Shown: positions 5,171-12,325 of the stretch, piece by piece | Layout of the letters: the number at the start of each line of letters is the position of its first letter | Numbering within the stretch: the stretch's first letter is position 1 | IMG/VR virus record: IMGVR_UViG_3300025141_000900 | Coordinates: 1-21,673 of that record | DNA: 21,673 bases | Source of the DNA: a virus | Strand: one strand, 5' to 3' | Notes under the pieces: generated by a model | Databases searched by the model: none | Told to the model about the DNA's origin: nothing | Seen by the model: only the letters and a program-made list of their open reading frames with translations | Position numbers and translations under genes: made by a program

Positions 5171-6145
5171 ATGTTCATTGTTTTGTTTTTATGGGGGTGT
5201 TGGTCTGACCAAGGTCTGACTCACGAAGTTATTAAAGAAGTTGAGGTTGTTGTTTACGATACCGCCTACGTCGAAGTCGAAGTGGAAGTTGAGGTGGAGG
5301 TTGAAGTAGAGGTGGAAGTCCTTGTGCCTGAACGATATCCACTCTGGGTTCAATCGATCGTCCAACCGAAGCTTGTGAATGGAATCGATATTCTCTGGAT
5401 TGTCGACCCTTCTGGGTCAATGATGAACGATATGCCTCGTGTTGCTGATGGCGTAGCACAAATGATGAACGCTTTGCCTGTTGATGTATTTTGGAGACTT
5501 GAGATCCTTTCCACCGATTACGTTCAAGCGATCAATATGGCATCTTTTCCTTTGTTGCCGGGGGATTCCGATCTTGATGCGCAAAACCAATTAAACAATA
5601 ATGTTTCGGGCTATCGCGAAGGAGGTCTTGAAGCTGCTAACTTCTTTATGTCGCAAAACATTGATGCCTATCAATGGTTACGAAGTGACGCGGCGCTGTT
5701 GATTGTGTTTGTTTCGGACGAAGATGACCGAAGCACCGGATTAAATTCTCAAGCATTTATCGATTGGGTTCGCTTAATGAGAGAAACAATTTATGTTACG
5801 GCGATCGTAAATCAAGATATTACCATAAGTGAATGCCCGGGAACCTTTAGTGCCGTTAATGATGTAGGTAATGAGTACATGGATGTTGCAAATTTTTTTG
5901 GCGGCGTTATAATCGACATATGTTCCGAGGATTGGACTCAAGGTGTAGCTCAAGCATCAAGCCAACTGCAACTGGTTGAGGAAATCAAACTCGATTATGT
6001 TCCTGTTTCCGATCAACACATTGAAGTGTTCGTCGATGGCACAATATGGACCGATTGGACTTTTGATGTTCTAACAAATATTATAACCTTCACTGTGGTC
6101 CCTCCGGAAGAATCTCTGATAGAAGTGGTATACAATTACCTGTAG
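5171..6145 (+). CDS. vWA-domain lipoprotein with (Val-Glu)8 repeat, 324 aa
   Basis: ATG 5171 follows GGAGGG by eight bases; a GTG at 5162 is in frame but overlaps that site. The N-terminus MFIVLFLWGC is a lipobox (C10). Residues 34-49 are eight Val-Glu pairs, probably a rigid strand-like spacer. A von Willebrand A domain follows (about 68-260): IDILWIVDPSGSM carries the MIDAS DxSGS motif (D79, S81, S83), and VFVSDEDD (around 181-186) is typical of vWA lipoproteins in Myxococcota and relatives. The last 50 residues form a beta-type domain (HIEVFVDGTIWTDWTFDV, ending EVVYNYL) that also accompanies those bacterial proteins. It should bind a divalent metal and a protein or surface ligand outside the inner membrane. 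The family resemblance suggests capture from a bacterial host. Confidence 0.85.
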   Translation: MFIVLFLWGCWSDQGLTHEVIKEVEVVVYDTAYVEVEVEVEVEVEVEVEVLVPERYPLWVQSIVQPKLVNGIDILWIVDPSGSMMNDMPRVADGVAQMMNALPVDVFWRLEILSTDYVQAINMASFPLLPGDSDLDAQNQLNNNVSGYREGGLEAANFFMSQNIDAYQWLRSDAALLIVFVSDEDDRSTGLNSQAFIDWVRLMRETIYVTAIVNQDITISECPGTFSAVNDVGNEYMDVANFFGGVIIDICSEDWTQGVAQASSQLQLVEEIKLDYVPVSDQHIEVFVDGTIWTDWTFDVLTNIITFTVVPPEESLIEVVYNYL

Positions 6146-6151
6146 TGGATA

Positions 6152-6160
6152 CTATTTATT
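6152..6160 (+). promoter_or_regulatory. CTATTTATT element, possible late promoter
   Basis: It lies in the 29-base gap before the kinase gene, 23 bases upstream of the ATG. It matches the elements at 3817 and 12925 over CTATTTA. Confidence 0.4.
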
Positions 6161-6174
6161 GCGGGTGAATTGCA

Positions 6175-7458
6175 ATGAAAATAAAAATTATAAAGACCAT
6201 CAATGAATCGAATGATCCTTTTGCTGCGGCAATGAGGCATTTGGGTGGCGATGAGGGGCTTAGCGATCCTGACTTGAGTGATGACGGTAGTGTCGATGCT
6301 ACGATGCCTCTAGCAGGCTCAGAGGGTGCCCCTAAGACAGCAGGACAGCTAGCAAGAGAAAAGGCAGAAGAGCTTGGGTTCAAACTTGTGAAGCCTCTTG
6401 GAGAGGGAAAATACGGAAAGGTATATCTGATATCGAAACCAAATCATAACTTAGCTCTTAAAGTTGTTTCTCACATGGCCCAAAGAGAAGTCGAAAATTA
6501 CGAAACAGTTTCGAATGCAAGAAGTCAGAGTGAAAACATAGCAAAACATTTTCCGAAAGTATTTCATACATCTTTAGATGGCGATAATGGTTTCATAGTT
6601 ATGGAGTTGTTAACAGATTCTGGTGTTGAGTCAATGGTTATATCAGACCTAGTAGGTGATGGTGAAATGATTGTTCCACTAGAGCAAGATCAACCTTACA
6701 AAAACCTCAGAAAGAGGATGTATATGTATTTGAGAAACACCTCTGTGAGACGAAGACTACTAAGCAACATGTTTTCATTAACATTTGCAAACGATGATGT
6801 TCGTGACAAGATAGGTGATGCTCTAGAGTATAGACTTGGACCAGATTTTGGGGTTGAGTTCTTGAAAAGCCGTTCAATTGCTGGGAAGTTTAATCAAATT
6901 AAACAACTGGAAGATAAGGCTTCTTCTTTATTGGATTCTAATACTTTAAGCTATGTCTTTGATCGCAGTGGTTCTTTGAAAGATGAGTTCATTGCTAATC
7001 CCGGAGCCCTTACTTTTCTTTTGATCGCATTAGAGACTGCTAAGGAAGCAGATCCTTACGCTGGTACATACCAAAGCTGGTATGAAAGGACCGTAGTTGA
7101 CGCTACAAATCAGTTTATGAGTTTCTATAGGAGGGCTACACCAGTACCATACCATTACGGAGAGCAGAGACCCCAATATGCGGGCGCAATGCCCCAAGAT
7201 GCTGATGTTTATTCAGATGCAACTTCATTAAGAACCGCTATGCAAGAGCTAGTCGAAATAACTGGGTTATTTGCGAGAGATGTACATGGTGGAAACGTTA
7301 TGGTAAGACCTGAGACTGGAGATCTAGTGATCGTTGACTTAGGACTTTTCAAAAAACGAAAAGAAATGACTTATGAAGAGAAGAAAAGGACACGGAAGAA
7401 GACAAAAGGTTCCAAGCCAGTGAAATATCTTAGGCTGTTTACTAAGAAACGATCCTAA
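6175..7458 (+). CDS. Atypical protein kinase with a large insertion, possibly packaged, 427 aa
   Basis: The N-lobe is clear: glycine loop LGEGKYGKVY (G76, G78, G81), lysine in LALKVV (K96), glutamate in REVENYE (E105 or E107) and hinge FIVMELL (E144). The catalytic loop ARDVHGGNVMV (D369, N374, with the normal five-residue spacing) and VIVDLG (D388) come only about 220 residues later. All catalytic positions are present, so it is probably active. Between hinge and loop lies a long helical insertion (about 150-360), while only some 37 basic residues follow the DLG. The C-lobe is thus rearranged or reduced. MKIKIIKTINE before S12 fits a T4-type prohead-protease site (I-N-E/S), which would fit packaging and injection, as with T4 Alt. 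Substrate is unknown; an aminoglycoside-kinase-like relative is an alternative. Confidence 0.8.
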   Translation: MKIKIIKTINESNDPFAAAMRHLGGDEGLSDPDLSDDGSVDATMPLAGSEGAPKTAGQLAREKAEELGFKLVKPLGEGKYGKVYLISKPNHNLALKVVSHMAQREVENYETVSNARSQSENIAKHFPKVFHTSLDGDNGFIVMELLTDSGVESMVISDLVGDGEMIVPLEQDQPYKNLRKRMYMYLRNTSVRRRLLSNMFSLTFANDDVRDKIGDALEYRLGPDFGVEFLKSRSIAGKFNQIKQLEDKASSLLDSNTLSYVFDRSGSLKDEFIANPGALTFLLIALETAKEADPYAGTYQSWYERTVVDATNQFMSFYRRATPVPYHYGEQRPQYAGAMPQDADVYSDATSLRTAMQELVEITGLFARDVHGGNVMVRPETGDLVIVDLGLFKKRKEMTYEEKKRTRKKTKGSKPVKYLRLFTKKRS

Positions 7459-7489
7459 TTACATAATGATCACGGAGGTCACATGAAAA

Positions 7490-7732
7490 ATGGAAATTTT
7501 AATAGAATCACTAGCTCAGTATGGACCTCTCGGTCTTTGGACTGCTTCGCTACTGTATGCTAACTACCAAACTAAGAAAGATGCCAAGGAGGAAGAGCGT
7601 CTACTGCAAGATAAGGTGATAGATAAGTTAGAAAAACAACATAGAATGTTAGAAAAGGCCTTAGATAAGCTTGATATAGGTTTAGATAAGATGAAAGAAC
7701 AAAGAATAAGAGAGTTTAATACTAAAACTTAA
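7490..7732 (+). CDS. Holin-like small protein with one TM segment and coiled coil, 80 aa
   Basis: Residues 1-24 (MEILIESLAQYGPLGLWTAS, then LLYA) form a short hydrophobic helix; residues 28-75 are a charged coiled coil (ERLLQDKVIDKLEKQHRMLE). This layout resembles BhlA/UviB-type holin-like proteins (N-terminal membrane segment, then a Lys/Glu coil). It would insert in the inner membrane and could take part in lysis. GGAGG lies 11 bases upstream, somewhat far, with an out-of-frame ATG at 7483 nearer to it that opens a 26-codon reading. No endolysin gene is seen next to it, so the holin call is tentative; a membrane-anchored coiled-coil protein is what can be seen. Confidence 0.65.
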   Translation: MEILIESLAQYGPLGLWTASLLYANYQTKKDAKEEERLLQDKVIDKLEKQHRMLEKALDKLDIGLDKMKEQRIREFNTKT

Positions 7733-7791
7733 TATAATAATGATTGTATTATAATATATTAATATAAAAGAAAATTAATAAAAGAAAAAGC

Positions 7792-7820
7792 TTGACATTT
7801 TAACCTCCAGATGCTATAAT
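7792..7820 (+). promoter_or_regulatory. Consensus extended promoter TTGACA-N17-TGC-TATAAT
   Basis: Both boxes are perfect (7792-7797 and 7815-7820), the spacer is 17 bases, and TG precedes the -10 by one base. The region upstream (7733-7790) is very A/T-rich and may act as an UP element. Transcription should start near 7827, leaving about 60 bases of AT-rich leader before ATG 7887. Confidence 0.85.
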
Positions 7821-7886
7821 TAAGTTGTAAGTGATAGAATAATAAACGATATACTATAATATAACATATTTTGAGGGGATTTGCAA

Positions 7887-9086
7887 ATGAAAAATGGAAA
7901 AAAAAGAATTAGTTTTGACTTTGATAATACAATAGCAATAACGTATGTTGATTTTCCGAAGCAATCAGACCCAAAGCCAGTTTTTATTGAATATAATCCC
8001 AAGATCATCTCTCTAATCAGAGAATATATTGATAATGGGGATGAAGTATTCATTGTAACCTCCAGATATAGACATTTGGAGCAACAATATCCTCAACAAG
8101 ACGTACCTTATCATCTAAACAAGCTCGGATTAACAGAATATTTCTGGCCTGATAGGGTCTTCTACATGGATGGCGGCCTTAAACATGAAAAATTGACTGA
8201 ATTAAACATAGATTTGCATCATGATGACTCCATGGAAGAACTTTTAGCTTGTAAATCAGCAGGAATTCCTTGTAATAACCCATATGATCACTATAAAGAT
8301 GCCAATGTAGTTGGCAAAGCAGTGATATATGATGGCTCAGATAAGATTTTGGTCTTAAAGAGAGGCGATAAAGGCACAAAGTGGGACCTTCCGGGTGGTC
8401 ACATCAAGAAAATAGAGCTTAAGAGAGGACAATTTGGTCTCCAGAAGGGTTTAGAGAGAGAAGTAGCTGAAGAAACGGGCATTGTATTGCCCAATGAAAC
8501 CTTTTATTATGACTTTAGCAACACATTTAACGGTAAAACTAATCAAATTCACATTTATATGAGCAGATTAGATGAAATAGAGCCGGATGTTGACCTAGAA
8601 GTACAAGATTTTCAAGAAAATATCGACTATAAGTGGGTGCCGATGTCTAAAATCGACCCATTTCTTGATAATGCAACCAGTGTACTCAGAGAAGTGATGC
8701 AAAAAATACAAAAAGAGGGTAAAACTATGACGAATGAAGACGTATATCTCGCTGCACAACACAAAAATTGGCGAAAAATGAAGACAAAGCTCATCGGAAC
8801 AGGAAAAAACAAGCATAAAGGCGGTGGTAAGGGTCACGAAGAGACAGATATGGGCCCATCCAAGAACGTTTTAGCCTTGGATGAAGAGAAAGATAAAAAA
8901 AAACATAAAATTAAGGTAAAAATCGTCAAAAAAGACGAAAATCTTGACGAAAAAAAGAAAAAACGTCGAAAAAAACGAAAAAAGACAAAAAAACGACGTT
9001 CAAAAGCCGGATATGGCGGACATTACCCCTATTATGACCTGTATGATGGTGATTCTGGTGGTGGAGACGGAGGAGGTGGTGAATAA
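7887..9086 (+). CDS. HAD-like hydrolase fused to Nudix domain with polybasic and glycine tail, 399 aa
   Basis: ATG 7887 follows GAGGGG by eight bases. Residues 7-135 look like a HAD-type phosphatase: FDFDNT (D11, D13), VTSR (57-60) and an acidic HHDDS (111-115). Residues 142-265 are a Nudix domain: WDLPGGH (166-172) and REVAEETGI (191-199). The usual Glu after the Gly is Gln or shifted in GQFGLQKGL, and about six residues are inserted after GGH, so catalysis should be tested. From residue 281 the protein is very different: KNKHKGGGKGHEE, then runs of Lys/Arg (about 335-372), then a Tyr/Asp/Gly end (YDLYDGDSGGGDGGGGE). M281 (8727) has its own GAGGG seven bases upstream, so a separate basic protein may also be made. 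The enzymes would act on nucleotides or related phosphates; the tail suggests nucleic-acid binding. Confidence 0.8.
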   Translation: MKNGKKRISFDFDNTIAITYVDFPKQSDPKPVFIEYNPKIISLIREYIDNGDEVFIVTSRYRHLEQQYPQQDVPYHLNKLGLTEYFWPDRVFYMDGGLKHEKLTELNIDLHHDDSMEELLACKSAGIPCNNPYDHYKDANVVGKAVIYDGSDKILVLKRGDKGTKWDLPGGHIKKIELKRGQFGLQKGLEREVAEETGIVLPNETFYYDFSNTFNGKTNQIHIYMSRLDEIEPDVDLEVQDFQENIDYKWVPMSKIDPFLDNATSVLREVMQKIQKEGKTMTNEDVYLAAQHKNWRKMKTKLIGTGKNKHKGGGKGHEETDMGPSKNVLALDEEKDKKKHKIKVKIVKKDENLDEKKKKRRKKRKKTKKRRSKAGYGGHYPYYDLYDGDSGGGDGGGGE

Positions 9087-9239
9087 ATGGACAATTTTAT
9101 TGAAAAATGGCTTAAATTTGCTCTTTCTTATGTATTTTTTATGATTTTTTGGTCGGTTTGTGGCTTTGAAAGCACTATAGTAACCATTTTATTGGTGATT
9201 TTAGCGTATATCGCAGACTCTGAGAACAACAGGGATTGA
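9087..9239 (+). CDS. Small membrane protein with two TM segments, 50 aa
   Basis: ATG 9087 comes right after the previous stop; its ribosome site GGAGGAGG lies in the codons of the upstream glycine tail. The product begins MDNFIEKWLKFALSYVFFMI and has two hydrophobic stretches (about 9-25 and 30-43) before a polar end, YIADSENNRD. The stop is one base before the next ATG. Size and topology recall small phage holin-like or membrane proteins, but no family can be named. The tight packing and well-placed ribosome site support it as a real gene. Confidence 0.65.
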   Translation: MDNFIEKWLKFALSYVFFMIFWSVCGFESTIVTILLVILAYIADSENNRD

Positions 9240-9240
9240 T

Positions 9241-9474
9241 ATGTCTTTAGGTGCAGCATACTTAGATAAGTTTAAAATAGGAGATTATGTGACTTGGAGA
9301 ACCCTTTCAATTGACAAAGATAGGCATTATAATGAATTTTATGGCTTAATTGTCGATCTAATCTATTATGAGGATGAAATAAGACCCGTTCATTACGCTA
9401 GAGTGCGAGAAAACAAAGCTGGAGACACATTTTATGTTGTTTTGTCTTGTTTAAAGAAAGTGGAAACTAATTAG
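9241..9474 (+). CDS. Small beta-rich hypothetical protein, 77 aa
   Basis: The ATG follows the preceding TGA by one base, with a weak AGGGAT site. FKIGDYVTWRTLSIDKD, then NEFYGLIVDLIYYEDE, then VHYARVRENKAGDTFYVVLS suggest five or so strands, SH3-like, ending in LKKVETN. Such small SH3-like proteins (IGDYV at the start, a tight barrel) are frequent in phage virion gene clusters. The function is not known. It lies between a small membrane protein and a metallopeptidase, all with the same spacing style, so they probably share a transcript. Confidence 0.75.
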   Translation: MSLGAAYLDKFKIGDYVTWRTLSIDKDRHYNEFYGLIVDLIYYEDEIRPVHYARVRENKAGDTFYVVLSCLKKVETN

Positions 9475-9477
9475 AAT

Positions 9478-10353
9478 ATGACCTGTGCAATACAAAACAA
9501 TTCGTCTTATGACACGTCAGAAATAGAACCATTGATTCAAGATTTGTTTCAATTTGCTGACAAGAGGTTTGGTTTCAACCGACCTCCTTCTATTAAATTC
9601 ATTTCTGATTCTAACAATCATCATCTTTTGGGAAAAACGGGCCACTACAGCCCAAGTGAAATGGAAATAACCATATTTGTGGATGGTCGCCACCCAAAAG
9701 ATATGATGAGATCTATTTCTCATGAGTTCATTCACCACATGCAGAATGAGAATGGAATGTTTGATCAACCATCAACCGCAGGAGCGCAATATGCTCAAAA
9801 AGATCCCCATTTGAGAAAAATGGAAGCAGAAGCCTATTTAAAAGGTAACCTCTGTTTCAGAGATTGGGAAGATGGTTATAAAGCACAAAATAAAGATATT
9901 TTTTACGAAAGGAGAATTTACAAAATGTCAACTAAAAAATGGAAAAACAAAGAGCTTAACGGGCTTTTAAACGAACGTTGGGGTTTTGAGATGAACCTTG
10001 AGAAGTTAAGTGAAATTAACATCAAGAGTGCCCTTTCTGATATGGATCGTCCAGCGGATGCTCCAATGGGACAACCAGCACAAGAACCTGCAACCTTAGA
10101 GCTTGCCGCTGATGAACACCCAGACAACCTTATGGCTCTCCTACAGGATATTGTAGGGTCACAAGCACCTAATATTGATATCGAACAACTAGCAGCGTCT
10201 ATTCGACAGTCTTTAGGTATGGAGCCTGTAGAAAGCGGTTGTGCTGCTCCTCTCGAACCAGAATCAACAGCATTGAGTCCTATGATGGAAAGCAAAATCC
10301 GCAAAGCAGCGAAAGAAGCGCTAAGAAGAATAGCATCACAAAAGAGAAAGTAA
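9478..10353 (+). CDS. Zinc metallopeptidase fused to a second structural-type domain, 291 aa
   Basis: The HEXXH motif is SHEFIHHMQ (H82, E83, H86), which binds zinc and supplies the catalytic Glu. A candidate third ligand is E116 or E118 in LRKMEAEAYLKGN. The peptidase part covers about residues 10-145. Immediately after it comes M150, MSTKKWKNKELNGLLNERWG, which looks like a new protein N-terminus and has AAAGGAG ten bases upstream (ATG 9925). A Pro/Ala/Glu-rich spacer follows (185-260) and a basic helix closes the protein (KIRKAAKEALRRIASQKRK). Thus one gene may give both a long protease and a short 142-residue protein. The peptidase might process virion proteins or host wall or protein targets; this is not shown by sequence. 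The start at 9478 has only a weak ribosome site. Confidence 0.8.
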   Translation: MTCAIQNNSSYDTSEIEPLIQDLFQFADKRFGFNRPPSIKFISDSNNHHLLGKTGHYSPSEMEITIFVDGRHPKDMMRSISHEFIHHMQNENGMFDQPSTAGAQYAQKDPHLRKMEAEAYLKGNLCFRDWEDGYKAQNKDIFYERRIYKMSTKKWKNKELNGLLNERWGFEMNLEKLSEINIKSALSDMDRPADAPMGQPAQEPATLELAADEHPDNLMALLQDIVGSQAPNIDIEQLAASIRQSLGMEPVESGCAAPLEPESTALSPMMESKIRKAAKEALRRIASQKRK

Positions 10354-10354
10354 A

Positions 10355-11251
10355 ATGAAAGTTAAAATAACGTCTATTGAGCAGTTAGAAGAAATCTCTG
10401 GTGTTGGAGCCGGAGTGGGACAACCTATCGAGGGTACTGTTGTTGATAAAAAAGAATGTCAAACAGAAACGCTACTTAGAACCCACATTAGAAACCGAAT
10501 TACAGAGATTAAAAGACAACAACATCTTAAAGAACAGCAATTAAGGACTGTCATTAAAAAGTATATTAAGGAAGCTAAAGATGTCGCTAATCCTCATCCA
10601 AGTACTGGTATCAACAAGCTTCGAGATGCTTTTCGGAAAGCTAAGCCAACAATTAAAAGTCTTTTCCAACAACTAACAACATCAGAAGAACAAAGGTCTT
10701 CATTCGTTGCTCACTTACTAGCAGCGTTTGTAAGGTTGTTTGATCAACTTGATGCTATGAATGCTAGTGGTGCCACACCAGCCGAAGCAGCAGACGCTGT
10801 TGAGTCAGGAGCGGAAGAACTAGCCGCACCAGAAGCAGGTGTTGCTGATGAGATAGAAGCAGAGCTTAAGGACTTACTCGAAGCAATCGATGTTGAAATA
10901 GAGGACAATGAAGAAGATGAGATGGATATCGTCACAGCAGATGAAGAAGCAGAGAAGCCCAAGTCTCAAATTGAAAAAGACATAGCGAAGAAGAAAGACC
11001 AAGATAGTGAACGGTCTGCCTTTGCAGCAGGATTAGAAGGAGAGACGACTGGTAGAAACCAAGCGTTCGATGCCTTTAGGCTGACACAATCTTATTTTTC
11101 AGATGCATATCTAGATTTAGCAGATCCAAGTGATAAGCAAATGTTTAAAGACTGGTGTTTATATAACTTGGACCTTCTTCTCAAGTCTTTCGATGAAGAG
11201 ATCAAACCAGACATACAAAAGCCAGAGATTCACTCACCTGAAGGTGCCTAA
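10355..11251 (+). CDS. Conserved acidic virion-type protein, 298 aa
   Basis: It starts one base after the previous stop and ends overlapping the next start (TAATG). Residues 40-75 are a basic helix (RNRITEIKRQQHLKEQQLR) ending YIKE before A, a T4-type prohead-protease-like site. NPHPSTGINKLRDAFRKAKP (from about 79) and the segment GLEGETTGRNQAFDAF (about 229-244) match patterns that I recall from marine T4-like phage proteins of unknown function; this is memory, not a search. A long acidic, Ala/Glu-rich linker (about 138-205) separates the two. No enzyme motif is visible. A head-internal or core-like structural role is the best guess. Confidence 0.75.
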   Translation: MKVKITSIEQLEEISGVGAGVGQPIEGTVVDKKECQTETLLRTHIRNRITEIKRQQHLKEQQLRTVIKKYIKEAKDVANPHPSTGINKLRDAFRKAKPTIKSLFQQLTTSEEQRSSFVAHLLAAFVRLFDQLDAMNASGATPAEAADAVESGAEELAAPEAGVADEIEAELKDLLEAIDVEIEDNEEDEMDIVTADEEAEKPKSQIEKDIAKKKDQDSERSAFAAGLEGETTGRNQAFDAFRLTQSYFSDAYLDLADPSDKQMFKDWCLYNLDLLLKSFDEEIKPDIQKPEIHSPEGA

Positions 11252-11598
11252 TGTGGCAGAAGAAAAATCAAGAATATAAAGGCAAATCATACCACTACTC
11301 TTTCATCAACAAATTGAAGAAAGAAAAGAAGATAACTGGTGAATTTGAGGTCATGATGTCAACATTGACTTTAGAAGAAATAATTGCCATTAAGCTGGAG
11401 TTGTCGTCTCGATATATCAACAATCGATTGTACAACTTTCCCATCTGGTCTTCATTAAACAATATAATAAAAGAAGCCGTTTTGAATTATGCCCTTACAG
11501 CGTGTCGGTCGTATGCAGATGCTGCTTCTTTTTTAGGTATGAATAAGAGAGAATTTAAAACAACAATAAAAAAATACGACATAAAGCTTGACAACTAA
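11251..11598 (+). CDS. Fis-like helix-turn-helix protein, 115 aa
   Basis: ATG 11251 shares its A with the preceding TAA, so translation is coupled. The C-terminal part (about 76-112) reads as a Fis/NtrC-type HTH: NYALTACRSYADAASFLGMN, then KREFKTTIKKYDI, matching the pattern of an (A)xxLG(I/M) turn before the recognition helix. The N-terminal 75 residues are helical and basic-hydrophobic (TLEEIIAIKLELSSRYINNR, then PIWSSLNNIIKE). I recall similar proteins in marine T4-like phages. It probably binds DNA as a dimer and may act in phage transcription or DNA organisation. The position among structural-type genes suggests late expression. Confidence 0.75.
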   Translation: MWQKKNQEYKGKSYHYSFINKLKKEKKITGEFEVMMSTLTLEEIIAIKLELSSRYINNRLYNFPIWSSLNNIIKEAVLNYALTACRSYADAASFLGMNKREFKTTIKKYDIKLDN

Positions 11599-11616
11599 TA
11601 ACTTGTGTGTTATAAT
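11588..11616 (+). promoter_or_regulatory. Consensus extended promoter TTGACA-N17-TGT-TATAAT
   Basis: Both boxes are perfect and TG stands one base before the -10. It overlaps the last codons and stop of the HTH gene, so the next gene can be transcribed independently. GTGTGTTATA around the -10 recurs at 17721-17730. Confidence 0.85.
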
Positions 11617-11638
11617 ATCTTTATAACTTGGAGGAAAT

Positions 11639-11908
11639 ATGTTAAACGATCAAATAGATAAAATTATTGCTAAATTCAAAGGTAAAGGCGGCGACGAAGA
11701 AGCCGAATGCATCCTTATTGATAACAATACGGACAGGAAAGAAGGATACGTCTCAGTATGGGGATGTAATCATAATATTGCAAAAATTGCCGAAAGATGT
11801 AGGAAGAACATAATTAAGATAGAAGAGAATTGCGACGGAGTATCGCTATATATCGACAGAAAGGCGTTCCGAGGTGTCGTCTATGCCTTTCGAAACACTA
11901 AGGGGTAA
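11639..11908 (+). CDS. Small hypothetical protein with four cysteines, 89 aa
   Basis: ATG 11639 follows GGAGG by four bases and lies about 16 bases after the expected transcription start of a strong promoter. The protein is basic with a short acidic patch (GGDEEAE) and four Cys (C24, C43, C54, C65), whose spacing (10-19 residues) does not match a familiar zinc motif. The core looks like alternating helix and strand (CILIDNNTDRKEGYVSVWGC; VSLYIDRKAFRGVVYAF). Strong independent transcription suggests it is needed early or in quantity. It is not recognised. Confidence 0.8.
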   Translation: MLNDQIDKIIAKFKGKGGDEEAECILIDNNTDRKEGYVSVWGCNHNIAKIAERCRKNIIKIEENCDGVSLYIDRKAFRGVVYAFRNTKG

Positions 11909-11912
11909 CACA

Positions 11913-12317
11913 ATGTCTGATAATAAAACCACAGTCATGTCGACGGAAGAGATGATTGGAACCATCACTAGTATATTAAAAAATGGTATGAAGCTAGGAG
12001 ATATGACCGAAGATGAACAAAGAGCATATCAAGCTAGTCTGATAGAACATGTTACAACAAGTCAGTACTACACTGCTTTTTATGATCATGAAACGAAAAC
12101 AATAATGGTAGAGACAAGCTATTTTGATCCTTTATTATGCGTTGATGTGACACATGATTCTATTTACTTCTTACCGTTGTCTGAAAATGGCTATTATCCT
12201 GCCTTTATGAAGATTATCGAATTCATCATGCTTGACAGAAAAAAGAAGAAAGCAATGATGGAGGAACAAAAAGAGGAAGAGAAACCAAAAGAGATACCAA
12301 ACTTTGATTTCTTATAA
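11913..12317 (+). CDS. Hypothetical protein with charged C-terminal tail, 134 aa
   Basis: I place the start at ATG 11913, with AAGGGG seven bases upstream, four bases after the previous stop; an in-frame ATG at 11874 would overlap that gene and lacks a ribosome site. The first 50 residues are helical (STEEMIGTITSILKNGMKLG). A middle part is strand-rich (AFYDHETKTIMVETSYFDPL). A helix with a Lys/Glu-rich end follows (MLDRKKKKAMMEEQKEEEKP), then KEIPNFDFL. Ending in a short Phe/Asp peptide after a flexible charged linker is typical of a docking tail, but the partner is unknown. The family is not recognised. Confidence 0.8.
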   Translation: MSDNKTTVMSTEEMIGTITSILKNGMKLGDMTEDEQRAYQASLIEHVTTSQYYTAFYDHETKTIMVETSYFDPLLCVDVTHDSIYFLPLSENGYYPAFMKIIEFIMLDRKKKKAMMEEQKEEEKPKEIPNFDFL

Positions 12318-12325
12318 AAAAAATT

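Noticed and set aside
7483-7563. 26-codon uORF before the holin-like gene
   Set aside because: The ATG is close to GGAGG but the peptide has no features; a regulatory effect is possible but nothing more supports it.
7801-8068. 12-base repeat TAACCTCCAGAT at 7801 and 8057
   Set aside because: One copy lies in a promoter spacer and the other in coding sequence with no shared context; chance is the simplest reason.
8944-9144. Lys-rich overlapping ORF in another frame of the HAD-Nudix gene tail
   Set aside because: Its composition simply mirrors the A-rich codons of the real frame, and it has no ribosome site.
9918-10304. Ser-rich minus-strand ORF
   Set aside because: It is a shadow of the Ala/Glu/Pro-rich plus-strand gene, as are the minus-strand ORFs near 10744, 13255 and 15430.
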